From: Zeugodacus cucurbitae
Taxonomy: Eukaryota; Arthropoda; Insecta; Diptera; Tephritidae
Direction of reading: 5' to 3'
Length of the DNA: 64,000 bases
NCBI RefSeq assembly: GCF_028554725.1
Contig: NC_071669.1
Span: 51,391,001 to 51,455,000 of the forward strand
Shown: in pieces, positions 12,421 to 23,665 of the stretch
How the letters are laid out: each line of letters begins with the position of its first letter
Numbering within the stretch: the stretch's first letter is position 1
Made by a program: the position numbers and the translations under genes
The notes under the pieces: model-generated
Told to the model about the DNA's origin: nothing
Database searches by the model: none
The model's input: only the letters and a program-made list of their open reading frames with translations

Positions 12421-15400
12421 TTGTGAAGGTGTCTACGTCGGACATCAGGTCGGCATATTGTTCAATGTCGTCGACGTATTGTAGGAATGACCTCTTGATT
12501 CACCAGGAAGGCGGCGATTATGCTTCCAGCACATTACTACAGGGGTGATTTCGACGAAATCATCCTAATATAAACTGCTTGGTGAGCAGTTCGACCTTTC
12601 ACATTGTCGTCAAGCTGTATTGACGGAGTTTAACCATAAAACAAAGGATATTAATTGAATGGATTGGGGTAGAACATGTGAAGCGGTGTTCTGCTGTTGG
12701 AAGGTGTTGCGAACGCATTAATTTGCTATGTAGGAGTCAATTTCATTAAAGTCAGAACTCAGAGGGCAACTCGAACTCTACGTCTTGTTTGTAGTTTGAC
12801 TTCCAGAACATAATTTACGAAAAAATAGTTAATAAATCTATTAGAGGAATCTCTGTCGATTGTTGTTACTATGTAAAGGAATTTCGTCGTTCTTCTTCTA
12901 TTGTCGTTCTTTAGCCTATTGGAGAGAAGGATTTGAAGGCATTTGTCTTTCCGATATCTACTTGTATATAACAATCGGCTCAACATTACCGGATTTAAGT
13001 AATACCAAGTTCTAAAGACCTTCCATTTTAATCAACCAACCAAAGTCCATTCAGCACTTCAAATATCACCAGAATTGCAGCTATGAACCGACTAGAAAAA
13101 TTACGGGAAAATATTACAGAAAGTTCGGCGTTTTAAGGACATAAGAAATATAGGCCTTGACAGTATACGTTCAGCAGTATGATTAAAATGATTAGAACGA
13201 ATATCTCAAAGATAAACCTAGACATCATATTGAATAATTTCTTCTTCTCAGCTATAAGAGAACTGATTAATCTGGGTTCTCTCTATATGAACCATTGTCA
13301 TAATGTAATGGTCATTAGAGGCTCTCCGAGTATTCCAGTATAGGAAAACTTTAAGATGAATTGGCAATCGTGGTTTAATGTGATGTTTGGAACTCCACAT
13401 TAAACAAGCATTGCGTCTCCATTTCATACGCGTTTCGACCAACTCAAAGCAAAGAGTTTATCTTTAGGAATCTGACCATCAGCTATTAGTGATAAATCCC
13501 CTCCTGATCATTAGCTGCTTAGACCTCAAAACCTTTAAGACCCTCCATTTTCCAGAGAATTTCAACCAAACAAATGGCCGAGCTGTAAACCTCAATTATA
13601 GATTAAAATAAACGAGTTTTAAAAACTTCTTGAAATCCAACGACTCCACTTAAAAATACTAGACTTTTTCCGCAGTCTTTGAATGCTATAAATGATAAAT
13701 TATTATGTCGGCCATAAGCTATTCGACAAATTTTCGCAATTTCCTCGCAACTTTCGCCAAACGATCGTCATTTCCGCAACATATTTTTCACTCGCCGTCT
13801 TCTACTTGCAGACAAAAAATACTTTGCTTTCTGCAACCAATGAATTTGTACCCACACAAATTTGTTGTATCCTTGCGCATTGTTGCCCAAGCAGCAACAA
13901 CAACAACACAATAAATAAGAAACTTCGGGAAAACTTTGAAATTCTTCGATGAAAAACAAAAAGGCCATAAAAATAAAATTCATGACTTCCAAGCCATTCG
14001 CTCGCAAGGCGACGACACTCGCAAGGATGACGCGTGTGGGCGCGTGGTGACTGGTGACTGGCAACTCAGCAGACACACATGCATACATATGTATATACAA
14101 GCGCAGTTGTGTTGTTGTGAAAAAATTAAATGTTTGCCGTTACGAATTTTTATTTTCGCAAAAGTGTGGACGGACATGTGCATATGAAATTGTTTTGAGA
14201 TGCGGCAAATATCGCTCATACACACACACCCTCAGACATGTACATCATAATTTATGATATCTTCTTTGTAAGCATTTAGCGGGAAATCTCAAGCAGTATT
14301 GATGTCCCACACAAAACTGCGAATATGTGAGAGTGAGCATATTAATTGTGCTGTCGAAGGATATGCATGGAGTGAAATTGAATTAATCTCAATCGGACGC
14401 CTGTCGTTCACTTCCGCATATCGACTCATCGAAAGTGCTGAAGAATCGGCAAGTTGTCTGCCATGCCGCTCGTCGGAAGCGTCCAACATCCGGCTGAGTG
14501 GAAGGCTGTACCGCACAGCGTGTTAAGTCAGCGACTTTTCGACGGCTTAAATGACCAACAACATTGAGTGCGAGAGTGCTGGAGCCCTTCGCAGTACGAA
14601 CTCGCCGGAAAGATGATGCGTCTTGGTTGCCATGTTGTGACAAAGCGTGTGCGAATATACACAATATTTTTTTGGTTACGCATCTTACACGCTCCTCACA
14701 TGTCTACGCAATCGAGGCCGGCGCCCATAAATTTTGCTCATGCCACGCATTTGTTGGTGATTTCCTCTAATGTGCGTCTTCGACGGAAGGCGGATGTGAA
14801 AACAAACACTACAAATGGCATCTAGAGCGTTGATATGTGGCTGTTTCCACCCAAAAGTAACTGTCTTTTCTGCATATGCAGAACTCACATATGGGTGCAT
14901 ACGGGTCCACGCGTTGCTTGAAAAATATTCAACTGGAATTGACGTCAGTCGAACGGTTGAGCGGTTGCCAAGATTTATGACGGCAAATTGTAGAAAAACA
15001 AATAGAAAAACTGGTTGAAACCACCACATTTTCATATGACACTGTCTCAAGGGAGCACTTAAGTTTTGGGTGTTGGAGACAGTGGTGGTAAATGCAATAT
15101 TATAATCATATACTTTGTATCCATAATAATAAACAAGCAAACGAAATTCGAAAAAATCTGTTTGTTTCATAAAGTTATTATGCGTTTTAAATAACAATGG
15201 AATCATTGAGGTTAGAATTTTTGCGTTCCATGAAGCATTAGTTTAAGTAGAGGGTATTAATGCCATCTTTATAGACTGGTCTTTCGTTTCACGGACCATT
15301 ATTTGATCGAAACCCTGACGAATTTTATATACTATTAAACCGCTTCTAGGTTGAACACCTCGTTCCGAACAACTGCAAATTTTTTTCTCTAAAAGCGTAC

Positions 15401-15861
15401 CCTTTGTAGGCACTGTCAAATTACTCTGGATATTTTTATCACAAAAAGAACTTCTCATAGCCGCTCAAAGACAACTTAAATTTCCACTGTTCTTCCAATT
15501 GAATGATAACCTGTTAAAAACACAGCCATTAAGGATTCATTGCAGGTCAATTTGGCAAAAGTTTTAATCATGATATCATCTCAACATCAACATGAAATAG
15601 ATTCTTATAAGCTTGTAGCTTTGCTCAAGTTAATCTCTTCTATCCACAGGTCCACAAAATTTTTATCATTTTTAGACTCGAAGTATTTCAAAATACTGTC
15701 AATTTCTCAATGGAGTCAGGAACGTCTTTGAACTTCTCATTAGAAGTTTGTTATCCGCTTATGTCTAATAGTCAAGCGTCTTGGGACCGCGGCTTATACC
15801 ACATGTTATATATATATGTACATAATTATTTTGTTCATCAAACAGTGAGATAGCACTTGAT
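12421..15861. other. Non-coding stretch with a GC-rich patch
   Basis: 12421-13690 has no recognised gene. 13900-14830 is the GC-richest part of the left half and carries medium-length open frames on both strands, none with a recognisable domain. A 9-bp hairpin CACTGTCTC / GAGACAGTG lies at about 15042-15090. Confidence 0.4.
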
Positions 15862-16506
15862 AGGCGTTGCAACCGTTTAGCCGGTTATTGCGGAATCGAC
15901 GATAGAGCGCCACTTCTCTCTTTACTTCGCAGTTCGGCGCCAGTTAGAGGTCCCAAGTGTAACCAGGCCGCTCTCCACTTGGTCCCTCCAACGGAGTGGA
16001 ACCCTTCCCCTTCCTCGTCTTCCTCCGCTGGGTACTGCATTGAACACTTTCAGAGCTGGAGTGTTTTTGTCCATTCGGACAACATGATCTAGCCAACGTA
16101 AGCGCTGTCTTTTCATTCGCTGAACTATGTCAATGTCGTCGTATAAATCCTACAGCTCATCGTTCCATCGTCTGCGGTATTCGCCGTTGTCTATGTTCTG
16201 AGGACCATAAATCTTGCGCAAAATTTTCCTCTCGAAAACTCCTAGTGTCGTCTCATCTGATGTTGACATCGTCCAAGCTTCTGCACCATAAAGCAGGACG
16301 GGAATGATAAGCGACTTGTAGATTGATTTTGGTTCGTCGAGAGAGGACTTTACTTTTCAATTGCCTACTCAGTCCAAAATACTCGTAGCACCTGTTGGCA
16401 AGAGTGATTCTGCGTTGGATTTCCAGGCAGGTCTAAAGACACACTGATAAGGTCCAATCAGTTTGTTGATGGTGGGCTTTAGTCTTTCACACAGTACGCT
16501 CGATAC
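15862..16506 (-). mobile_element. LINE family A, copy 1 (polymerase core deleted)
   Basis: Minus-strand 16116-15922 encodes KRQRLRWLDHVVRMDKNTPA, LKVF, and GGRRGRGRVPLRW, the conserved end of a non-LTR ORF. Going upstream the match continues to about 16425, then jumps at the GGTCTAAAGAC junction to the segment encoding the early reverse transcriptase region, which in copy 3 lies some 600 bp away. So most of the polymerase domain is deleted. The 3' terminus on the minus strand ends CGGCTAAACGGTTGCAACGC near 15862. Confidence 0.7.
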
Positions 16507-16667
16507 GCTAAATCATTGTACAATGGTTATTTGTCTATTTTTCAAATAACTCAAATTCTTCATGGATTGCTATTGGAACGCTTCTGAATGAAACCAAAAA
16601 AATCAAAGCGAATATTAAGATAGAAAGCGTTTTACTATATTCTGAATATTTTTTACACATTTAAAAA

Positions 16668-16775
16668 CAACTCCGAAATTTAGGAATAATTCCAAAATTT
16701 AGGAATGACTCGGAAATTTGGAAACTACTCCGAAAATTACAAATTTTTCCGAAATTTATGAACAATTTCTATAGT
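16668..16775. repeat. Degenerate tandem repeat, period about 20 bp
   Basis: Five imperfect repeats of a unit like CTCCGAAATTTAGGAATAA follow each other: CTCCGAAATTTAGG, TTCCAAAATTTAGG, CTCGGAAATTTGG, CTCCGAAAATTACA, TTCCGAAATTTATG. It lies just past the LINE copy at 15862-16506 and may belong to it or to a separate minisatellite. Confidence 0.6.
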
Positions 16776-18968
16776 ACTAATTTCGATTAAATTTGCCAAT
16801 GTACAATTGGTAATTTGTAAGAACAAGAATACTATTCCACAACCAGGATTATTATAGCCTCTTCTTATTGAATAATGAAATTACTAGGTTGTATTCAATG
16901 CACATTGGTTAGATTTTTATTGAATATCTTAAATATTGATTCTTCTATATATGCGAACACTCTTTATTAAATGTTTTCTTCACCATTGCGGGTCTAATGT
17001 CAGAAGTTTTTTCTAACGGGATGTCAATTCTAAGTCTCAACATATGGAACAAAAGTCTGACCGTACGAAACCACACGTCGTACAAAAGATTTCACTGTCT
17101 ATTGCTTCTTACCTCTTTACCAATGGCATTGTTGAAAAGTATTGACTAATTATAACTAGTTCCTGAAGAGTTCACGTAATCAAGTCAACGAAAAAAGCAA
17201 TTGTGTGAACCAATTCGATCCCACACGAGTTAACTTCCACCTTTTGAGGACAAAATTCATGGAGCTTAAGATAACGACAGAATTTTTAGAGCCCTGATAT
17301 AATTGATTACGTCTTGGTCAGTTTCACGGCCTGATATGTATGTGAACCATCCACCACTAACCTACCATTCCACTACAACGTAAGCCAGCCTACTACTACT
17401 CCAAACTTGTTCACACTTCAGAGTCAACGAGCCGTTAAAAATTAATGTTGTTGCACTTGCTTGCCGCCTGCGTGTTTTGACCGAAAGTATTCACCCTCCG
17501 TTATTGACACGAAATAAAATTTGGTAAATGCTAAACAAAGTCATTAAACAATTTGCGCAGCCATAAATTTCCGCAATTTACTCATTGCACCACGGGCCAA
17601 GGATGAGCTGTGCGATTTGGAAAGTAAAACGAAAACGCCATTCGCACATCTGTCCGCCTGAGCGATTAAGCGATGCGAGCCTTCGCGGCTAAAAAAACAA
17701 GGACAATAAGTCGCCACGAAGAAAGAAATGATTATAAGCATTGCAGCTAACTGATTTTGCACTTAAACCGTTATGTATACAATTCTTACACTCATCACGC
17801 TCACCCCTTAATGAAGAGTTTGCGATCTGGACTTCAGCCAAAAGAACAAAAACGAATGCTGTGTACGCTTAATGAAATTGTCATTAATTAAAATTTTAAA
17901 AGCTCCGTGGGGACGCAACCGAAATGTGCAATAATGTATCTCAGATGAGCATCTTCCGGTAATTTGTACACTGGAAAAAAATTATTACACTAAGCTTTAA
18001 TTGAATTTGGGATTGTTTGAGTTGTAAGAGGAAAGAATATGAGTTTTTCGTGATGTCTTCAGATTTGTATTCCTTCAAAATCTGTCGTGATCCAACTTTT
18101 ATCCGGACTTGTTTTTAAGCGGTTTGAAAGGAGATATGTTTGGAGACAAAATTTTCATCCCAAAAAATCTCTATATTTGTCGAAGAACATCAACAGATAG
18201 CAGTGAAAACTCGTTTTTACTTAAAAAACAAAGTTCCTGCGACCAGCATCACCTTTAGATTTGACTTATATTTCCTGGAAATGCTTGCTTTACCAGGTCT
18301 TTAATATCAAAGTACACAATTTTAAGGTTAGCGTTTAACAAAACTGTATTCTTCGATAACGATTCTATGGATACCATATACTCTGGAACCACTGAGTGCC
18401 TAATATACTCATTTTATAAGTCATAATTAAGAAATGTCTGAGTACTACCTGATATTACCGACTACACTAAGAAAAAACTGTTTTCTTTGTTATTTGGTTA
18501 TTGTCTCGGCCAAGTTTGAAATCAATACGACTAGTATAATCAACCGGCTACGACAATTCAGAGCTATGTTTATATTGTTCTTTTCGTCGTATTGTACGAA
18601 ATACCAAGAATTGTCCATTTAAAATAAATTTTCGACTGCGAGCGGAGTTTCGTGTTTCCTGCCTTCGACGACACGATAGAAGACTTATTAGTACAAGCTT
18701 CTTCCTTCTTTCTCTGACTCCATAAATGAGAATCGAATATTGTAATTTTGTATATCAAAATACCGTTTAATCGACAAATACGTCATAGACATAGCCGAGT
18801 CTCGGTGGAAACAATCTCTGAGTTACTCAACAAGCAAAAAAACGTGCCCTGAAAGGAATAAGTGCCGCACAATCCGTTTATTGAAATTTAAAAGAAACGA
18901 CTTAACTCTATAACGAGTGTTAACTGGTCATTCTGATTGGTAGGCATGCCAGTAGACTGGGGACACCG
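16776..18968. other. Non-coding stretch
   Basis: No gene seen. 17400-17960 is less AT-rich and contains several CATAAA-type motifs (for example 17561), as in fly regulatory DNA, but this is only suggestive. Confidence 0.4.
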
Positions 18969-19261
18969 TACAATAACTATTACAGAAGCTACCAAGATAT
19001 ATAACTTGTTGAGTTGAACAACTTTATCAAGACCACAGTATGGTTCATAGAGGACATGTCTAGTCTCCGTATATACAATAACTATTGCAGAAGCAGCCAA
19101 GAAGTAGAAGAGGAGGAGACAGTAAAACATCTTCTATGTCTTCGTAGTTCCATTGAATTGAACAACTTTATCAAGACCACAGGATGGTTCAGAGAGTCCC
19201 GGTGGAGAGCTTCCTAAATGCCTAAGTGTGTCGTGTGATATCCACTTTACCTACCTACCTA
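18969..19261 (+). mobile_element. LINE 3' end present as two partial tandem units
   Basis: Plus-strand translation includes EEEETVKHLLCLRS and LNNFIKTTGWFRES, the C-terminal block of a jockey/CR1-like element, and ends with a (ACCT)n tail at 19249-19261. The segment TACAATAACTATT with flanks occurs at 18969 and again at 19074, and TTGAACAACTTTATCAAGAC at 19014 and 19158, so the 3' end is partly duplicated. The first unit lacks about 40 bp, covering the HLLC block. Confidence 0.6.
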
Positions 19262-22200
19262 TGTCAAAATTCTTCTGGAAAAGCTATTATCTTCTAGAGG
19301 AAGTTCTTGGGCTAAATAAATATTAACTTCACTTTTATAGACAATAATCTCTGAAGTATACTTACTGGGCGAACAGTAGAGATCAATGTAGAAATAGAAT
19401 CTACCACATTTCTGGCATTATTAGAAGTCATGGCGACAACCATTGGTAACGACGAATTAATGAGCTGGTTCCCATGTCAGTCGACCCTACGTAACCGGAT
19501 ATACCCCATTTTTTATCTAGTTAAGAACTGTCAACGCTACCATAAAATGCAGAAGCTAGTTGATTTCAAGTACTTCCCGAGAATCCATCAACCCCCACCA
19601 AAACTCCTTTAACATTTAAAAATTCTACAATTATTTCTCCCAGTGCAGTGTCGCATCCTCTCAACTAGAAATTCTTAATGACCGGCTTTCAGCAGTGACA
19701 AGGCATAATGTTTTGTTTATGACTTTTGTCGCAACAACTACAACTGCGTATTTCCTTTCTTTTTAGTGTCATCCATACTCGTATATAAACTCAACGCTTG
19801 GGGTTGCGAGCTGTGCACATAATTTCGGATATGCATTTCTTGGACTCATTTAATTTTTTGTTTTTAAGCATAAAGTCATCAAATTTAGTTATGACAATTT
19901 CGTTCAAATATTTCTTCAACTGGCTGACTGACTTGGCTTGCAAACAAGGACATAGTGCGCCACTATAAGTTTATAACAGCAAACACACACACATACAGAC
20001 AAACAAAGATGTATGATTGCCAAAGGATGTAGGATGTAGGAAATAGGCAGCTATAAAAATAATTTGTGGCTTTATTGGGTTGTCATTGTTCTTGCGCCCG
20101 CGACAGCCAGCCAGAAAGCCAACCCTTGTTACGCTTTTCCGCTTGAGAAGATGCACAAATTTTAAAGCGGCTCCCTCTCCACAATTTCCACATTTACAGT
20201 TCACAAATTTCTGACACTAAAATTACGAACACACACACATAGTTATACATGCATACAGACGTGTAATTTCATACACGTATTCGTGACTTTTTACAACTTT
20301 GGATATTTTAGCAGCTACGCATTCTATTTATTTATTCAACTCGGCGTTTTAGTTTTGGTTAATGTGTTTTTATTTTCATTTATATTGCTTGCCATAACTC
20401 GTATTTATTTTCATTTTCGTTTTTTTATCTCTCTAAAGTGCTTGAAATTTATTTGTATGCGCCAGCGGGATATGCGGCGGGGGTATACTTCGCACTCAAA
20501 AAGCATTTACTCTTTAATAACAAGCTACTAATATAAAATCATTACAAAGGACTACAAATTGATGTTTGTACATAAATTGAGGGTTATTGAGGAACCACTT
20601 AAAGTTTTTTTATTTCTGTTTTTGAACTACAATAAACCACAAAAATAATAATTTTAAAAGTATGTATATTTAATTTCAAACAAACTAATGAAGCTCGAAT
20701 ATGAATTCGATAAATTGTAGATACTACGCTATGAACTAGGCCCTAGGACAATTTTGAAGTCCGAGAAGCTTAATAAGGCTTCTGGTGGTTTTCCTTACTG
20801 AATGAAAGCATTTTTAGTAGTTTTCAACATAACCTTTGTATGGGAATGGGCGTGGTTATAATCCGATTTCCTCCATTTTTGGACCGTATAAGGTAGTACC
20901 TAAAAGAAACGACTAAAGAAAGTTTCCTTGATATAGCTTTAGTAGTTTGCGAGATATGTACAAAAAACTTAGAAGGGGGCGCTGCCACGCCCACTTCTCC
21001 AAAAAAATTACATCCACATATGCCCCTTCATAGGCGATCTTTCATACCAAATTTTACTTCAATAGCTTAAATTATGGATGAGTTATAGCTTTTTATATGT
21101 TTTCGGTTATTGCCATTTTGTGGGCGTGGCATTGATCCGATTACGCCCATATTCGAACTTAACCTTCTTATGGTGCCAAGGGATACGTCTTCCAAGTTTC
21201 ATCAAGATATCTTAATTTTTTTTTCAGACGGACAGACAGACATCCGGATTTGAACTTTACTCACCCTGGTCATTTTGATATACATATATAACCCTATATC
21301 TAACTCGTTTAGTTTTAGGACTTACAACCAACCGTTATGTGGACAAAACTTCTCGTAGCAACTTTGTTGCGAGAGTATAAAAATTTAAGTTTATACATAC
21401 TGATTCTTGATTAAGCAAATACAAATCTGAGTATTTCTCTTCATTTTCTATCCTTACTACGTAGACTTCTTACGTACTTATTATAAAAATTAATAGTTTT
21501 AGATCTGCGGATAAGATCGACGTTTGCAGAGAAATTTTTTCATAGCCCGGAGCAAGAGTTCATATGTTAATAGTGTCAAATATCAACATTTATTGTATTT
21601 TCATAATATACTAATTTATATTTTCTATTTTATAGGCCAAATTTAGTATTATATATCTAAACCAGATCTGTTTGGGTTATACAGATGTCTAATTCGTGTC
21701 ACTTGGAACCCGTGCTAATGAGTTTTACATTGCAAATGATAAAAGGCCCACTCGTTCTCTTTTGGAGCCTCTTATATGGATTGGTTTACTAAAAATTAAT
21801 TTTGCCTTTTGTGAGATCTTATCCCTAATTCCTAAAACATTAATCTAAACACAGATACCCCTGAAATTTCTCGAATATAGATATCAATGTTGCTGTTTCA
21901 GCACCATCTTAATCCCCGCTATGTAAGTAATGCGAACACTTTATCTCTGAAATATGAGCGGTAATAACAGATATCTATATTCTTAAATTGGATTTTGTCC
22001 ATTATATTAATTAGCAAAGGATTGGTCTGATGACCGTTCCTGGATCGAATTCGGCTTTATGTTGATCCAAGGGTTGTTACTTCGGCAATGTTTCACAAAA
22101 CTAATTTGGAAGTGTTTATGTCATTACAAAATCGAATATTGGCATAAAGACTGTGTATATCAATAAGGCTAATTAGTTTCGCCTCCGCCGATTGCAACAT

Positions 22201-22444
22201 TTTTTGGGGATTCAAATTCAAAATTGCTCATTCATCTACGGGTGAAGGACTGAAAAATAGTTTACTAAAAACTCTCAACAACTTCAAAATCAATAATTTA
22301 CATGGACAAGGTTATGATAATGACCAAAATATGAAATGAAAACACAAAGAAGTTCAATCCATGGTCCCCGAGTTAAATCCGAGAGCAGCATTTGTGCCAT
22401 GTGGATGTCATTAAATGAATTTTATTATCGTCGATGCTGTCTAC
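19262..22444. other. Non-coding stretch with one dispersed repeat
   Basis: Besides the repeat at 20760-21381 nothing was recognised. 19690-20280 has mixed composition without coding character. Confidence 0.4.
20760..21381. repeat. Dispersed repeat, copy 1, ending in GTTGCGAGAGTATAAAA
   Basis: Carries the phrases TTTCCTTACTGAATGAAAG, GATATAGCTTTAGTAGTTTG and CGAGATATGTACAAAAAAC, which recur in the block at about 25800-25965, and GACGGACAGACAGACATCCG near its right end. It finishes with AGCAACTTTGTTGCGAGAG, a short hairpin, plus TATAAAA. No protein was recognised. I know this type of sequence as an abundant dipteran repeat but cannot assign a class. Confidence 0.6.
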
Positions 22445-23013
22445 TAGAGCTCGTGGCATTCGACTAATCGACTAACCGAATTAACCGATTAGGGCATTAT
22501 TCGAATAATAATATTCGGTTTGCACTATTCGGATAGTCGTCAGTCATCGGCTATTCGATTAACCGCTCATTTTCGACTATTCGGTGTTAAAAATAACAAT
22601 GATTTCATGGGAACCATTAAGTAATGACATACTAGTTTTCAACCATTTCAACTGGGCGAATGTATTAAATCAGTATTTTTCATAAAAAGTCTATTTTGAT
22701 ATAAGAAAGTTAAAAGGTTAACATTTGTTGGTTGCAAGTAGCTTCTACGTGGTGCCACAATGTTTCCAGCAATAGAGAACGTCCTCTCTGAATCTCATAA
22801 AGTGGCTAGAATGCGGAAACTTTAAAAAATCAAAAGCTGTTTGGATTTCAAACAATTTTCATTTATTCGAATAGTGGCAGAATAACTATTCGAATAGTCG
22901 TAACATTGCGATTACTCGACTAGTACTAACCGGTTAATATTCGTACGAACGGTTATAAACCGGATATTCGAATAATCGGTTTTCAGGTTAATCGAATAAT
23001 TTTAAGAGCCCTA
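22445..23013. mobile_element. Non-autonomous hAT element (569 bp) with perfect 8-bp target site duplication
   Basis: The element begins TAGAGCTC and ends GAGCCCTA (reverse complement TAGGGCTC), flanked on both sides by CTGTCTAC (22437-22444 and 23014-23021). An 8-bp duplication and TAGRGCTC-type ends are characteristic of hAT transposons. The inner ends are packed with inverted ATTCGAATA / TTAACCGATTA motifs, likely subterminal transposase sites. No ORF of note lies inside. Confidence 0.85.
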
Positions 23014-23129
23014 CTGTCTACTCATCAAGAACACGTATTATTCAGGTTTTTTTTGGAGTACGAGTACTGCAACGTATCTACGTTGTATTCTTCTTTTTAG
23101 CAATTCATCAATTCAGAGATGGACCATTC

Positions 23130-23665
23130 TCAAAAATCATGCACAACTCGTTGGGAAAGTAGGCTAGACACGGTCTAATACAGATTTTTGACTCTGATTC
23201 AAAAGATCATTCTGTCCAGCATGATTTTAAGTGCTTGACTGATCAAATGGTGCGACTTGAATTTCTCACTTCACCTGTTGTTTGGTTTGAAATCCTATTT
23301 CAAGTTAATCTTGTAAGCAATGCAATGCAAAGTCAAACTATCGATATTGCTGACGCCACTGTTTCTGTAGGAAATTGCGCTGAATTTCCATTCACCTACA
23401 GAAATAAAGGCTTTGAATCTGCTCTGTCGGATGCCAAAGAACTTGCAGAAAAAATTAAAGCTGACCCATCATTAGGTACATCATTTCGTAAAAGAATAAA
23501 AAAGAGAATAATTACGTAAGTCAAGATGAGTCTGCATTCTGCAGAAGCTCAATTCACGACTTTTTTTTTGCATTATTCAGGTTGATATAAATCTCGTTTC
23601 TGTTAAAGAAAGGTTTGAGCTGTTGAAAAAGCACGAAAAGCCTATGGGGAGAGAATGATTTTACA
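23130..23665 (+). pseudogene. hAT-type transposase relic (zinc-finger MYM 1-like family)
   Basis: Fragments in three frames line up with this large hAT-derived family: SCTTRWESRLDTV (about 23140), the open stretch 23235-23519 with VRLEFLTSPVVWFEILFQVN, LSDAKELAEKIKADPSLGTS and FRKRIKKR, and VSVKERFELLKKHEKPMG (about 23595-23645). A stop after TV, at least two frame changes and missing N- and C-terminal parts show it is dead. It lies about 120 bp right of the hAT element above but outside its target duplication, so it is not simply that element's inside. Confidence 0.65.

Noticed and set aside
14685..15206. 173-codon minus-strand frame
   Set aside because: The longest open frame without an assigned origin in the left part, but composition changes along it and no domain is visible; other frames are open too.
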